Virus record (IMG/VR): IMGVR_UViG_3300022200_000019
Span: 124,001-188,000 of that record
Reading direction: 5' to 3' (one strand)
DNA: 64,000 nucleotides
DNA from: a virus
In this document: piece by piece, positions 13,971-22,902 of the stretch
Numbering within the stretch: the first letter of the stretch is position 1
Layout: each line of letters begins with the position of its first letter
Position numbers and translations under genes: made by a program
Notes under the pieces: model-generated
The model's database searches: none
The model's input: the letters and a program-made list of their open reading frames with translations, nothing else
Told to the model about the DNA's origin: nothing

Positions 13971-15200
13971 ATGAACGGACAATATAATATCTGGAATAAA
14001 TGGGATCCTCTCAAAACAGTAATGTTAGGAGATTGTTATTCTGCTGAATTTTTTAGAGACATTAAAAACGCCCGTATACGTTCGTTGCTGATGCAGATTG
14101 CAGATGAAACACAAGAAGATTTAGCATATTATGAATCTGTTCTTAAAGATTTCGGCTGTAATGTTTTACGACCGAAACTTGATTTAAATGATAGTATTTT
14201 AAACTATGCAGATGTTAATGGAAAAGTAGCAGGATCTCAAGGAATACCTAGATCACCGTTGCAAACAAGAGATCATCAATTAGTAATCGGTAATAATTTA
14301 CTCTACACAGGGCAGGATCATAAAAGTATAAAAATATCACTTGACGAATATAACAAAAATTATGATCGTATTGTGGGGCTAATGACAGAACACGTTTTTG
14401 AAGGATACAGAGGTTCAATAGAAAGCGCACCGGATTGGCCTTCGTACGATGATTATGTACAATCGTATATTAATAATAGTGATATTAGTAATATTGATGC
14501 CATTAATCAAGAGTTCAAAGAAATACACGAAGACCAGAAAAATAATAATATACATTTTCCTGTTGAAGCACCATCTATTACAGTTGTTGGAAAAGATATC
14601 TATATTGATAGCCGTGATGTTAAATCTGAATTGTTTAATTATTATCTAACTAAATTAAAAATTCAGTATCCAAACTTTAGGGTGAATGTATTAACCATTG
14701 GCGGTCACAATGATGGGTGTTTTCATACTATTAAAGAAGGCGCAATTTTAAGTTTACAAGAAATTCAAACTTATGAAGACAGTTTTCCGGGCTGGGATGT
14801 TTGTTATCTTCCCGATCAAAGCTGGAGCAAGGTTACTGGATTTTTAAAAATAAAGGCTCAAGTTTACGGTAAATGGTGGGTACCTGGACAAGAAGATAAT
14901 GATGAATTTACACATTTTGTCGAAACCTGGCTCAATGACTGGGTAGGTTATGTTGAAGAAACTGTGTTTGACGTGAACGTATTAGTTTTAGATGAACATC
15001 ATGTGTGTGTAAATAACATGAATCCAACTGTTATTGAATTTCTTAAAAAACACAAAATGGAACCGGTTCATGTTCCCTGGAGACATCGATATTTCTGGGA
15101 TGGTGGTCTCCATTGTATTACACTTGATTTGTACAGAGATGGTGCACAACAAGATTATTTTCCAGAAAGAAAAACATCTATTTTTGATAAAGGATATTAA
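13971..15200 (+). CDS. amidinotransferase-like protein
   Basis: 409 residues from the ATG at 13971 (the frame extends back to 13932 but would overlap the membrane gene). The fold family is indicated by GGHNDGCFHT near residue 243 and, at the C-terminus, HVPWRHRYFWDGG followed by LHCITLDLYRDG, which matches the His- and Cys-bearing active site segments of arginine:glycine amidinotransferases. That family moves an amidino group from arginine to an amine acceptor through a Cys intermediate. The acceptor here is unknown. N-terminal YNIWNKWDPLKTVMLGDCY also fits. It is a carried metabolic gene; related proteins occur in other marine phages. Confidence 0.75.
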   Translation: MNGQYNIWNKWDPLKTVMLGDCYSAEFFRDIKNARIRSLLMQIADETQEDLAYYESVLKDFGCNVLRPKLDLNDSILNYADVNGKVAGSQGIPRSPLQTRDHQLVIGNNLLYTGQDHKSIKISLDEYNKNYDRIVGLMTEHVFEGYRGSIESAPDWPSYDDYVQSYINNSDISNIDAINQEFKEIHEDQKNNNIHFPVEAPSITVVGKDIYIDSRDVKSELFNYYLTKLKIQYPNFRVNVLTIGGHNDGCFHTIKEGAILSLQEIQTYEDSFPGWDVCYLPDQSWSKVTGFLKIKAQVYGKWWVPGQEDNDEFTHFVETWLNDWVGYVEETVFDVNVLVLDEHHVCVNNMNPTVIEFLKKHKMEPVHVPWRHRYFWDGGLHCITLDLYRDGAQQDYFPERKTSIFDKGY

Positions 15201-15201
15201 G

Positions 15202-15384
15202 ATGACAGCGACAACTCACGAAGAAATCGTTGCAGCGTATGAAACATACATTGCAGAAAACGAAAAGTTTGCAGACAAGAAAGTCAAGGCAGCAGCAGCT
15301 CGTGCTCGCAAGGCACTAATGGAAATTACCAAGCTCGCCAAGACTCGTCGTGCAGAAATCACTGCCGAAAAAGACGCAATGTAA
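15202..15384 (+). CDS. small Ala/Lys-rich helical protein
   Basis: 60 residues, one long helix with AAAARARKALMEITKLAKTRR, histone-like in composition. I recall a similar short family in T4-like marine phages. DNA binding is possible but not shown. The ATG at 15202 follows the amidinotransferase stop by one base. Confidence 0.6.
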   Translation: MTATTHEEIVAAYETYIAENEKFADKKVKAAAARARKALMEITKLAKTRRAEITAEKDAM

Positions 15385-15385
15385 C

Positions 15386-15556
15386 ATGGCTCGTTATACT
15401 CTACCCGTGGTCGAAGACCCAGATACCGGCGAACTTATGCTAGAATTCACTGAAGAAGTTCTGCAAGAGCTTGATTGGGGGTTGGGAACTGTGTTACAAT
15501 GGACCGACAACGAAGATGGTACTTGGACACTGGCTAAAAAGGTAGATGACGAATGA
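15386..15556 (+). CDS. AbrB/MazE-like small protein
   Basis: 56 residues. FTEEVLQELDWGLGTVLQWTDNE followed by GTWTLAKK matches the swapped-hairpin AbrB/MazE pattern (EELGWKEGDTLEW...GSWTL). Such proteins are DNA-binding dimers or antitoxins. No toxin-like partner is recognisable next to it. Confidence 0.6.
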   Translation: MARYTLPVVEDPDTGELMLEFTEEVLQELDWGLGTVLQWTDNEDGTWTLAKKVDDE

Positions 15557-15987
15557 CCATGCATCTTGTTAGAGGCATGACGACTACTCGTGTCGCCAAG
15601 AGTAAACGCAAAATTACTCGAGTCGACCACGAGCGGTATGTCGAATCTCATCGAGAATACAACAAGCGTTTAAAACAACAACACAGACACGCTGAACGTC
15701 TAACGCTTGACCAATACATCGATTACGTACACGGCAAAAGCCCTGTGCGTGCTAAACAGATAAGTAAACATTACACACACGCAGAATATCAACCTAAAGA
15801 AGAACGTTATCAGCGTTCTGTACCAAATATTCCAAGTGTAGATTTACGTGGAAATTTTGTTACTAAAACAGAGCCCATGAAATACACAGGAACATTAGTT
15901 AAAGGAATTGCAACGATGCATAAATCCAATGCTGTTCCGGTAATTGATGATCAGCATGCAAAAGATATTTCTAAGATGCGTAGATAA
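15553..15987 (+). CDS. conserved phage protein, basic
   Basis: 144 residues, very basic N-terminal two thirds. The segments LTLDQYIDYVHGK and YTGTLVKGIATMHKSNAVPVI recall a family conserved in T4-like marine phages, function unknown. Overlaps the previous stop by ATGA. Confidence 0.65.
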   Translation: MTMHLVRGMTTTRVAKSKRKITRVDHERYVESHREYNKRLKQQHRHAERLTLDQYIDYVHGKSPVRAKQISKHYTHAEYQPKEERYQRSVPNIPSVDLRGNFVTKTEPMKYTGTLVKGIATMHKSNAVPVIDDQHAKDISKMRR

Positions 15988-15990
15988 TAT

Positions 15991-16209
15991 ATGGCAAAAG
16001 ACGATAACATTACATTAACAGGTACAGTAGTAGAAGTACTACCAGGCGCAACAGTTCGCGTTCGCTTACATGAAGCACAAAAAGAAATTATTGGTTATAT
16101 CAGCGGACGTATGCGCAAGAATAACATCAAAGTTTTAATGGGCGATGATGTAGAAATTGAAGTTAGCCCATACGATTTATCTAAAGGACGTATCACACGT
16201 CGTAAATAA
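15991..16209 (+). CDS. infA: translation initiation factor IF-1
   Basis: 72 residues, exactly the length of bacterial IF-1. The order of conserved elements is intact: MAKDDNITLTGTVVEVLPGA, then the strand FRV-equivalent VRVRLHE, then ISGRMRKNNIKVLMGDDV, and SPYDLSKGRITRRK at the C-terminus, corresponding to MRKNYIRILTGD and TPYDLSKGRI in the Escherichia coli protein. IF-1 binds the ribosomal A site during initiation and aids IF-2 and IF-3. Phage-encoded IF-1 is known from some very large phages but is unusual here. It follows the previous gene by 3 bases and has no clear ribosome site of its own. Confidence 0.9.
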   Translation: MAKDDNITLTGTVVEVLPGATVRVRLHEAQKEIIGYISGRMRKNNIKVLMGDDVEIEVSPYDLSKGRITRRK

Positions 16210-16212
16210 ATA
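16206..16212 (+). promoter_or_regulatory. T4-type late promoter motif
   Basis: ATAAATA overlapping the IF-1 stop; the next ATG is at 16244 with a normal 31-base leader and ACGGAGGG ribosome site. Confidence 0.5.
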
Positions 16213-16243
16213 CTTAACACTCTTTTGAAACGGAGGGTTAAGT

Positions 16244-16498
16244 ATGACATTAGACCAAACAGCAATGAAACAAATCGTGTCTGAGTGCAAAGCTCAGAAT
16301 AAAAAACCTTGCTTGCGTATAAAACTAAGCAACAATGTTGTAGAGTTCCACTACGACAGTTGTTCAGATATGCATTATGGTGGTTGCTTTGCTTACACAA
16401 CAAATGGTGTAACTGTAAGTGCTCCTGCTGATTGCGAACATTTAGTTACTGGTCGCACACTCTATTATAACACTGATCAAGGATTTCAATTGCTATAA
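16244..16498 (+). CDS. small Cys-containing protein, weakly IscA/HesB-like
   Basis: 84 residues with five Cys. The order LTxxAxxQI at the start, a central FHYDS strand and VSAPADCEHLVTGRTLYYNTDQGFQLL at the end loosely parallels A-type iron-sulfur carriers, some of which marine phages encode. The canonical C...CxC triad is not clearly present, so the assignment is weak. A late motif and a strong ribosome site precede it. Confidence 0.4.
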   Translation: MTLDQTAMKQIVSECKAQNKKPCLRIKLSNNVVEFHYDSCSDMHYGGCFAYTTNGVTVSAPADCEHLVTGRTLYYNTDQGFQLL

Positions 16499-16501
16499 TG
16501 C

Positions 16502-16508
16502 ATAAATA
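16502..16508 (+). promoter_or_regulatory. T4-type late promoter motif
   Basis: ATAAATA 22 bases before the ATG at 16531, with AAGGTG ribosome site between. Confidence 0.55.
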
Positions 16509-16521
16509 TGTGAAAACATAA

Positions 16522-16917
<396 letters not shown>

Positions 16918-16921
16918 ACAT

Positions 16922-19309
16922 ATGGCGCAGCCAGTTTGGGTAACCGATCCAGGAAGTCTGGGCACAGTTGAAGAAGGAAAATTTTTCCAAATTCCACTGT
17001 CTGCTTTTGATCCAGATTATCCAAACGACACATCAAAAATCAGTTATCTGTTAATTTCTGGAGAACTTCCACAAGGCGTTCGTGTAGGAGCGTCTGGGTT
17101 AATAGAAGGCATTCCTCAGGCATTTGGATTAGTAGCTGGTGTTCCTGCTGAAGTTGGTGAAAATGTTACATCCAGATTTACGGTCAGAGTATACAATGAT
17201 TTAAACAGAATAAACGACAGAACATTTTCAATCACAGTGGTTGGTCAAGATGTGCCCACGTTTACTACACCACCAGGACAGATAGGCGCATATTATGATG
17301 GGGATTATGTAAATTATCAGATTGAGTTTAGTGATGATGATCCCAATGATGATGTTGAAATTTCAATAACCAATGGATTATTGCCGCCCGGACTTACATT
17401 ATCGTCTACTGGTGTTATCTCTGGGTACATAAAGCCAATCGCTGAGCTCGAAGAAAATGCCATCGCAGGCTGGGATCGTGATGGGTCTGCATTTGATGAA
17501 TTTCCATATGATTTTAGTTCAAGATCCATCAACAAAAATTATGAGTTTGTTTTAAAACTTTCAGATGGTAAACAATCAGAATTGAGAGCATTTTCTATAT
17601 TTGTTTACAGCAGAAATAGCACAACCGCAGATACCACTGACATTAGTGCTGATAATTCTTTTATCACCACTGACATAACAATATCCAGAAATCCATACAT
17701 TGATAATTATACACCGAATTTGGGCACATATACACATGATAATTTTTATGCCCATCAATTTGTTGGTGTTGATCCCGATGGTGATCAGGTTAGATTTATA
17801 TTTCTGGGAGGAACACTGCCGCCAGGTCTGCACTTGGACGAAGTAACCGGGTGGATGCTGGGGTATATTCCAGATATCGGCATTCAAAATCTCACATATA
17901 ATTTTACAATAAGAATTGCCAAACAAATTAATATATCTGCATATCGAGATTATGCCTTCAGTCTGGTGATATCTGGAAGTGTGGGTAATGATGTTACCTG
18001 GATAACAGATTCAGACCTGGGTACCATTGTCAATGGAAACATAAGCACGCTATCAGTATCAGCTGTGCATGTTAATAATATCAGATTAAACTATAGAATA
18101 AAATCTGGTTCGAACAGCAAACTACCGCAAGGGCTGAAACTAGAATCCAGTGGCAATATCATTGGTCGCGTTGGTTTTGAAACATTTTCGCTGGATGGCG
18201 GAGATACTACATTTGATAAAGATCTCAGAACCAGACTCTCCATTGACGAAACCACGTTTGACATGGTGTATGAATTCACAATTGAAGCCTACAACGATGA
18301 AGAAATTGTGAACATAGGAAAAACCTTCACAGTTGAAGTTGTTAAGCAATTTAAAAAACCCTGTCAGTGTTTGAGAATCGAAGCCTTGCCTCCAATCAAC
18401 GACAGAGCTGTAATTAACCAATTGGTCAACAATCAAGATATCTTTAGACCAGAATGGATTTATCGTGCTGATGATCTTTATTTTGGGGTACAGAAGAAAG
18501 TAAGGTATGAGCATGCTTATGCCATGAACCCAGTTCACGTTTCTGATTATATTGATGCTATGGTCACACACCATTATCGTAAAAAACTTATTCTGGGGGA
18601 AATTAAAACTGCCAGAGCACTGGATGACAACGATAATGTTTTATATGAAGTGATATACAGCCAGATCATAGACGATCAAGTTAACAAACAGGGCGAAAGT
18701 GTTTCCGAAAGTGTTCGGCTAAAATACCCAATCAACGCAGGAGATAGCACAGAAATTAATACTGTTTACCCAAACAGTTTAGAAAACATGCGTAACACTG
18801 TGATTGATAGCATTGGCAAGACTGCAGACGTTCTGCCAAGATGGATGTTAAGCAAACAAGAAGATGGATCAATTCTGGGATTTGTTGCTGCTTGGGTAAT
18901 TGCGTACACCATACCAGGAAGATCAAAACAAATTGCATACAACATCACTGAACAGTTTGGCGATGAATTAAATAAAATTGATTTTATTGCTGATCGATAT
19001 ACCCTAGATGGATCGGTATCTCAGAATTGGGACATTGATGCACAACGCTGGAGCACTTCGTCTTTAACTACTTTTGACAGAGAAAACATCAATAACCAAT
19101 TGGTGATTACCGGTGATACTGATATTTACAGTGCTGACGATAACATCTGGCCCACGGCTGATCACGCTGCCGCTGACGCATCAGCTGAAACAATATTTGA
19201 TGGCAACAGTACCAAATTCATAACTAGTATTAGTATTCATGAGTATACAGACAGATACGATAAATATATATTATTTCCACAAACAAGGATTATAGAACAT
19301 GGCGAGTAA
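16922..19309 (+). CDS. large fibre or adhesin-like protein with Ig-like (He_PIG) repeats
   Basis: 795 residues. At least three repeats of the putative Ig pattern with GxLPxGLxLxxxGxIxGxP are visible: SGELPQGVRVGASGLIEGIP near residue 50, GLLPPGLTLSSTGVISGYI near 155, GTLPPGLHLDEVTGWMLGYI near 300, and KLPQGLKLESSGNIIGRV near 400. The C-terminal half is different and largely helical/beta mixed. Such repeats occur in phage tail and baseplate decorations that bind host surfaces. It starts 4 bases after the preceding virion gene and overlaps the next by 11. Confidence 0.75.
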   Translation: MAQPVWVTDPGSLGTVEEGKFFQIPLSAFDPDYPNDTSKISYLLISGELPQGVRVGASGLIEGIPQAFGLVAGVPAEVGENVTSRFTVRVYNDLNRINDRTFSITVVGQDVPTFTTPPGQIGAYYDGDYVNYQIEFSDDDPNDDVEISITNGLLPPGLTLSSTGVISGYIKPIAELEENAIAGWDRDGSAFDEFPYDFSSRSINKNYEFVLKLSDGKQSELRAFSIFVYSRNSTTADTTDISADNSFITTDITISRNPYIDNYTPNLGTYTHDNFYAHQFVGVDPDGDQVRFIFLGGTLPPGLHLDEVTGWMLGYIPDIGIQNLTYNFTIRIAKQINISAYRDYAFSLVISGSVGNDVTWITDSDLGTIVNGNISTLSVSAVHVNNIRLNYRIKSGSNSKLPQGLKLESSGNIIGRVGFETFSLDGGDTTFDKDLRTRLSIDETTFDMVYEFTIEAYNDEEIVNIGKTFTVEVVKQFKKPCQCLRIEALPPINDRAVINQLVNNQDIFRPEWIYRADDLYFGVQKKVRYEHAYAMNPVHVSDYIDAMVTHHYRKKLILGEIKTARALDDNDNVLYEVIYSQIIDDQVNKQGESVSESVRLKYPINAGDSTEINTVYPNSLENMRNTVIDSIGKTADVLPRWMLSKQEDGSILGFVAAWVIAYTIPGRSKQIAYNITEQFGDELNKIDFIADRYTLDGSVSQNWDIDAQRWSTSSLTTFDRENINNQLVITGDTDIYSADDNIWPTADHAAADASAETIFDGNSTKFITSISIHEYTDRYDKYILFPQTRIIEHGE

Positions 19310-20186
19310 CATTAACCCAAATAACATTGATACAGCATATCCAGTAGCTGGTCAGGATAACGATAGTCAGGGGTTTCGTGATAATTTCACAAATATCAAA
19401 TCAAACTTTGAGTTTGCAGAAAACGAAATCGAAGACCTACAAGGCAAAGTTATTTTAAAAAGTGCATTGACTGGAACTAGCTTAGACAATGACATGTCAG
19501 GAGCCATTATATCAGCAGTGACCCTCAAAGATCCCAGAGAATCTGTAGATACACTGGGAACCATTACTGGCACAACCACAGTTAATGTTGCAGATGCACC
19601 ATATCAAACAGTAACTACTAGTGGTAACATTACACTAGCATTTACTGGTTGGCCAACATCTGGACATTCCAAGGTGCGTGTTGCTATCACAATTGCCAAC
19701 ACTAGTCATACAGTAACCTTACCAGTTGCAGTCGACACAGGACTGAACACTATTCAGGGCATTGACGGTAATAGAGTTATTACTTTTGCTGCTACGGGAA
19801 AATATGAACTTGAATTCAGTACTAGCAACGGTGGCAGTTCAATCACAGTCCGTGATTTAAGTCGTGTAGCAACATTTAACGCATTCGAAGAAACACCAGT
19901 ATCTGATAGTACTGTAAATGATGCAAATATGAATTATATTGGTTCCTGGGCAACAACAGCCGCGGGCGCCGGCGATATTGATTTACCGGACGGCACGGAA
20001 GGTCAGCTAAAAAGTTTTGGCTTATCGTACGACGGTGGTGATTTAACAATCAATGTCACAAGTGCTGCTTGGAACTCTGGTTCTACTGGTACTATTACAC
20101 TTAATGACGTTGGCGATGCATGTATTCTTCAATACATGAACAGCAGATGGTTCGTTGTGGGAAATAACGGCTGCACTATTGCATAA
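19299..20186 (+). CDS. fibre-like virion protein
   Basis: 295 residues. N-terminal NINPNNIDTAYPVAGQDN, QGFRDNFTNIKSNF and EFAENEIEDLQ is the common attachment motif of marine phage fibre proteins, paralogous in style to the 16531 product. The rest is a Thr/Ser/Gly/Asn-rich beta structure. Three adjacent genes (16531, 16922, 19299) form a virion cluster. Confidence 0.7.
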   Translation: MASNINPNNIDTAYPVAGQDNDSQGFRDNFTNIKSNFEFAENEIEDLQGKVILKSALTGTSLDNDMSGAIISAVTLKDPRESVDTLGTITGTTTVNVADAPYQTVTTSGNITLAFTGWPTSGHSKVRVAITIANTSHTVTLPVAVDTGLNTIQGIDGNRVITFAATGKYELEFSTSNGGSSITVRDLSRVATFNAFEETPVSDSTVNDANMNYIGSWATTAAGAGDIDLPDGTEGQLKSFGLSYDGGDLTINVTSAAWNSGSTGTITLNDVGDACILQYMNSRWFVVGNNGCTIA

Positions 20187-20191
20187 TTTAA

Positions 20192-20220
20192 TTGACTTAA
20201 TCACGAGGTCCGTGTATAAT
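20192..20220 (+). promoter_or_regulatory. sigma70 early promoter
   Basis: TTGACT at 20192-20197, 17-base spacer, perfect TATAAT at 20215-20220, 24 bases before the mazG start. Confidence 0.8.
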
Positions 20221-20243
20221 TCCATAAATTAACAGGAGAATAC

Positions 20244-20645
20244 ATGGACCTTTCATCTTATATGCGCTTCGTTGAAAGCGTGACATCCGAACAATCAAAC
20301 AACGTTGATAGTTTTTTAGAAACTGTTGATAAACTAGCCACAACCAGCACAGTCAATATGCCCTTGCTCATAACCGCAGCAATTGGACTAGCAGCAGAAA
20401 GCGGCGAATTTTGCGAAATTCCTAAAAAAATCTTCTTCCAAGAAAAGCCATTAAATACTGACACTATTTTTCACATGAAGCGCGAACTCGGCGATATTAT
20501 GTGGTACTGGGTAAATGCTTGCCGCGCACTCGGGTTAGATCCTAACGATGTAATTGAAGAAAATGTGCGCAAACTTGAAGCACGTTATCCAGGTGGTGAA
20601 TTTGATAGTTGGTTCTCAGAGAATCGCAAAGCCGGAGACTTGTAA
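20244..20645 (+). CDS. mazG: MazG-like nucleotide pyrophosphohydrolase
   Basis: 133 residues. The all-helical MazG pattern is present: AAIGLAAESGEFCEIPKK gives the ExxE helix, and MKRELGDIMWYWVNACRALG the ELGD helix that together bind magnesium and nucleotide. The family hydrolyses (d)NTPs to monophosphates; in phages it has also been discussed in relation to ppGpp, though that is not settled. AGGAG lies before the ATG and a strong early promoter directly upstream, so expression is probably early. Confidence 0.85.
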   Translation: MDLSSYMRFVESVTSEQSNNVDSFLETVDKLATTSTVNMPLLITAAIGLAAESGEFCEIPKKIFFQEKPLNTDTIFHMKRELGDIMWYWVNACRALGLDPNDVIEENVRKLEARYPGGEFDSWFSENRKAGDL

Positions 20646-20884
20646 TGGAACATCCGTTTCTTAACACTGAAGAAATTGTAAAAATGAAAATAGAAGATAT
20701 TCAGAGTAAGATAACGGAGTTAACGAACAAGTTAAGTATTGCACACAGCACTAGCAATAGTTATCTGGTACATCAGGTTAGCATGGCTCTTGAAACATAT
20801 AACGTAGCGATGCAAAAGAAACTTTCTGAAATGTTCCCCAAAGACACTGAAGAAAAATATAAAGATAAGATTGATATTAAATGA
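20645..20884 (+). CDS. small coiled-coil protein
   Basis: 79 residues, helical: MKIEDIQSKITELTNKLSIA then HQVSMALETYNVAMQKK. The pattern recalls a short protein conserved in T4-like marine phages, role unknown. The ATG at 20645 overlaps the MazG stop; the in-frame start at 20609 lies inside mazG. Confidence 0.6.
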   Translation: MEHPFLNTEEIVKMKIEDIQSKITELTNKLSIAHSTSNSYLVHQVSMALETYNVAMQKKLSEMFPKDTEEKYKDKIDIK

Positions 20885-21495
20885 ATGTAAGACTAAATTA
20901 CGACTTTGATTTTACTGCTGGTATCTGGATGGATGATGAACTTCGATTCAACCGATACAAGTTAGGCATATATATGATTACTGGAACCAACAACAGTTAT
21001 AATCAAAGTACAGCCATGGAACGCATTAGATATTTTTTAGGCAAGGTATCGCGCAGCGTTTTCATCCATCAAGAAAATACAGAAACCATTGAAAAATTAA
21101 TTGATCTTGGTATTCCGATCATTACGTTGCCGGGCGATCCATATGATCAGTTTGTTGAGCTTGCTCTTTATCGTAAGTTTAATGCAATAACAGAAGGCAA
21201 CATAATTGTTACTGATATTGAATTTGCTAGTTTATTTGGAGACTTTATCAATTACTTGCACTGTGACGAAGAAGACCTGGGCCCGTTTGCTGAAGATAAT
21301 TGGTGGAGCAAACCCACACTGGAACAATTTGATAAAAAGCTCTTGCACAAGGGGAAAAACGTTGTTAAAATTACACGTTATCCAGACTGGAAAGAAGTTG
21401 ATCTAGGCTGGGAAGAGGAAATCGAAGACGACGTTGAATACGTCGTCGAGTTCACCCCAGATAATTCTGTAACATTTGAAAAAGATGAAAATTGA
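20881..21495 (+). CDS. conserved phage protein
   Basis: 204 residues, acidic C-terminus (WEEEIEDDVEYVVEF). I recall related proteins in T4-like marine phages but no function. The segment AMERIRYFLGKVSRSVFIHQ and the Trp-rich middle give no catalytic motif. Overlaps the previous gene by ATGA and the next by 11 bases. Confidence 0.6.
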   Translation: MNVRLNYDFDFTAGIWMDDELRFNRYKLGIYMITGTNNSYNQSTAMERIRYFLGKVSRSVFIHQENTETIEKLIDLGIPIITLPGDPYDQFVELALYRKFNAITEGNIIVTDIEFASLFGDFINYLHCDEEDLGPFAEDNWWSKPTLEQFDKKLLHKGKNVVKITRYPDWKEVDLGWEEEIEDDVEYVVEFTPDNSVTFEKDEN

Positions 21496-21970
21496 CGTTT
21501 ACGGGCAACTAGTATATACAGAACAAGATGTTTGCGACGAGTTAATGCGTAATCCAGTGTTAGAGGATTATGGTACGTTTCTTGTTGAAAATTTACCAGA
21601 CATTGATAACATTGTTAAACAATATCGTGAACCAGATGTTGATGTTGAAGAATTTCACAAGCAAAACCAACAACAGTGGTTTATGCCGGCGGAATACAAA
21701 AATCTTGATATAGCAAAACATATTTTAGATTTGTGCAACACAGACGATGAATTACAACGTGTCGGCGAAGAGTTATTGTTATATCAAGAACGAGATCTTT
21801 TTGACTTGTTACGCTATCTGCTTTACCTGGTAGACACAATGAAAAAACATAATATCATCTGGGGTGTGGGCAGAGGGTCAAGTGTAGCAAGTTACGTATT
21901 ATATCTTATCGGCATACATCGTGTGAATTCAATGTATTACGATTTAGATCCCAGAGAATTCTTGCGCTAA
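21485..21970 (+). CDS. truncated DNA polymerase III alpha-like protein
   Basis: 161 residues from the ATG at 21485 (a TTG at 21476 is possible). The C-terminus WGVGRGSSVASYVLYLIGIH, followed by YDLDPREFLR, matches the Pol III alpha segment GPGRGSGAGSLVAYALxIT...FDLLFERFL, preceded by a helical region as in the palm N-terminal part. It stops just before the PDxD catalytic aspartates of the real enzyme, so it cannot be a polymerase. A promoter motif follows immediately, so the short length is not an assembly artefact at the window scale. It may be a DNA-binding remnant or a decoy for replication proteins. Confidence 0.65.
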   Translation: MKIDVYGQLVYTEQDVCDELMRNPVLEDYGTFLVENLPDIDNIVKQYREPDVDVEEFHKQNQQQWFMPAEYKNLDIAKHILDLCNTDDELQRVGEELLLYQERDLFDLLRYLLYLVDTMKKHNIIWGVGRGSSVASYVLYLIGIHRVNSMYYDLDPREFLR

Positions 21971-21973
21971 ATA
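21967..21973 (+). promoter_or_regulatory. T4-type late promoter motif
   Basis: CTAAATA 24 bases before the ATG at 21998, with TGGAGA ribosome site. Confidence 0.5.
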
Positions 21974-21997
21974 TGCGTATATAATGGAGAAGCTATA

Positions 21998-22489
21998 ATG
22001 GCAAAAACATACAGAACAGCGAAAGGAAAAACTGTTGACATTGGTGCGCTGTTGAGTCAAAATGAAGATGTTCGTGCAGTAGGTAACATGAATGTTAACG
22101 CACGCGGTGATCTTATTGACAGTCAAAATAAAACAATTGAACGCAAATCTAAACAAGTTCAGAAACAATACCGCAAACAAATTGGTAATCGTGTAACCGA
22201 TGATGTTGTTTATTCTAGTAGGCGTGCAGCAGAAGCAGCGCAAAATGCCGCTAGTATTGCAGAAGAATATGCTAAAAAAGAACCTGTTGAAGTTCAAAAA
22301 GAGGTTAAAGAAGAAGTTAATGTTGCGCCGCCGGTTCCAACAGTAGATCCAGCAATCGAGGCTATCGAAGAACCTCAAGCAAAAGGCGGATTAGCAGCAG
22401 CTCTTGCAAAGGCACGGCAAGTCAAACAAGAACCACTAAAAACTGCCAGACAACAAGCAAAAGAACAACCGGGCGTTAAGAAAATTTAA
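21998..22489 (+). CDS. conserved T4-like marine phage protein
   Basis: 163 residues. KTVDIGALLSQNEDVRAVGN followed by MNVNARGDLID is a conserved pattern I recognise from T4-like marine phages, probably a virion component. The C-terminus is Ala/Glu/Pro/Val-rich and likely disordered (VEVQKEVKEEVNVAPPVPTV). Its own late motif supports late expression. Confidence 0.6.
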   Translation: MAKTYRTAKGKTVDIGALLSQNEDVRAVGNMNVNARGDLIDSQNKTIERKSKQVQKQYRKQIGNRVTDDVVYSSRRAAEAAQNAASIAEEYAKKEPVEVQKEVKEEVNVAPPVPTVDPAIEAIEEPQAKGGLAAALAKARQVKQEPLKTARQQAKEQPGVKKI

Positions 22490-22491
22490 TT

Positions 22492-22902
22492 ATGAGTACT
22501 CTAGTAACACATAAAATCACAGGATTGCGTGCAATCAAGGATCATGTTCTGGTAACAGACATGAATTTTCACGAAAGATTTACTGAAGGCGGTATCATTA
22601 TTCCTGGTGACAACGGAACCACTGCTGGAATCAGACCTCGCTGGGCGATGGTGGTAGCTGTGGGTCCAGAACAACATGATGTCAAAGTTGGTGAATTTAT
22701 TCTGGTGGATCATGGTCGTTGGACTCGAGGAGTCGCTGTGGAGATGGAGGGGAATCCGGCGGTCGTCAGGCGTGTTGATGCCAAGGATATCTTGCTTTCC
22801 AGCGATGAACCACACACAGATGATACTTTTAGCAGTGCGCAACAAGCACGTTTAGACCGCACTCGCACTGAAGGATCCATGCATAACTCGCATAACTGGT
22901 AA
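22492..22902 (+). CDS. GroES/gp31-like co-chaperonin
   Basis: 136 residues. LRAIKDHVLVTDMNF, EGGIIIPGDNG and WAMVVAVGPEQHDVKVGEFI, then LVDHGRWTRGV, reproduce the GroES order (RPLxDRVLV, GGIxxP, GxVxAVGxG, VKxGDxVxF). The segment EGGIIIPGDNG corresponds to the mobile loop that contacts GroEL. T4 gp31 replaces GroES for folding the major capsid protein, and a similar role is likely. The C-terminal tail of about 30 residues is extra. Confidence 0.8.
   Translation: MSTLVTHKITGLRAIKDHVLVTDMNFHERFTEGGIIIPGDNGTTAGIRPRWAMVVAVGPEQHDVKVGEFILVDHGRWTRGVAVEMEGNPAVVRRVDAKDILLSSDEPHTDDTFSSAQQARLDRTRTEGSMHNSHNW

Noticed and set aside
21476-21485. TTG start for the Pol III alpha-like protein
   Set aside because: An in-frame ATG nine bases downstream is more likely; both overlap the previous gene.
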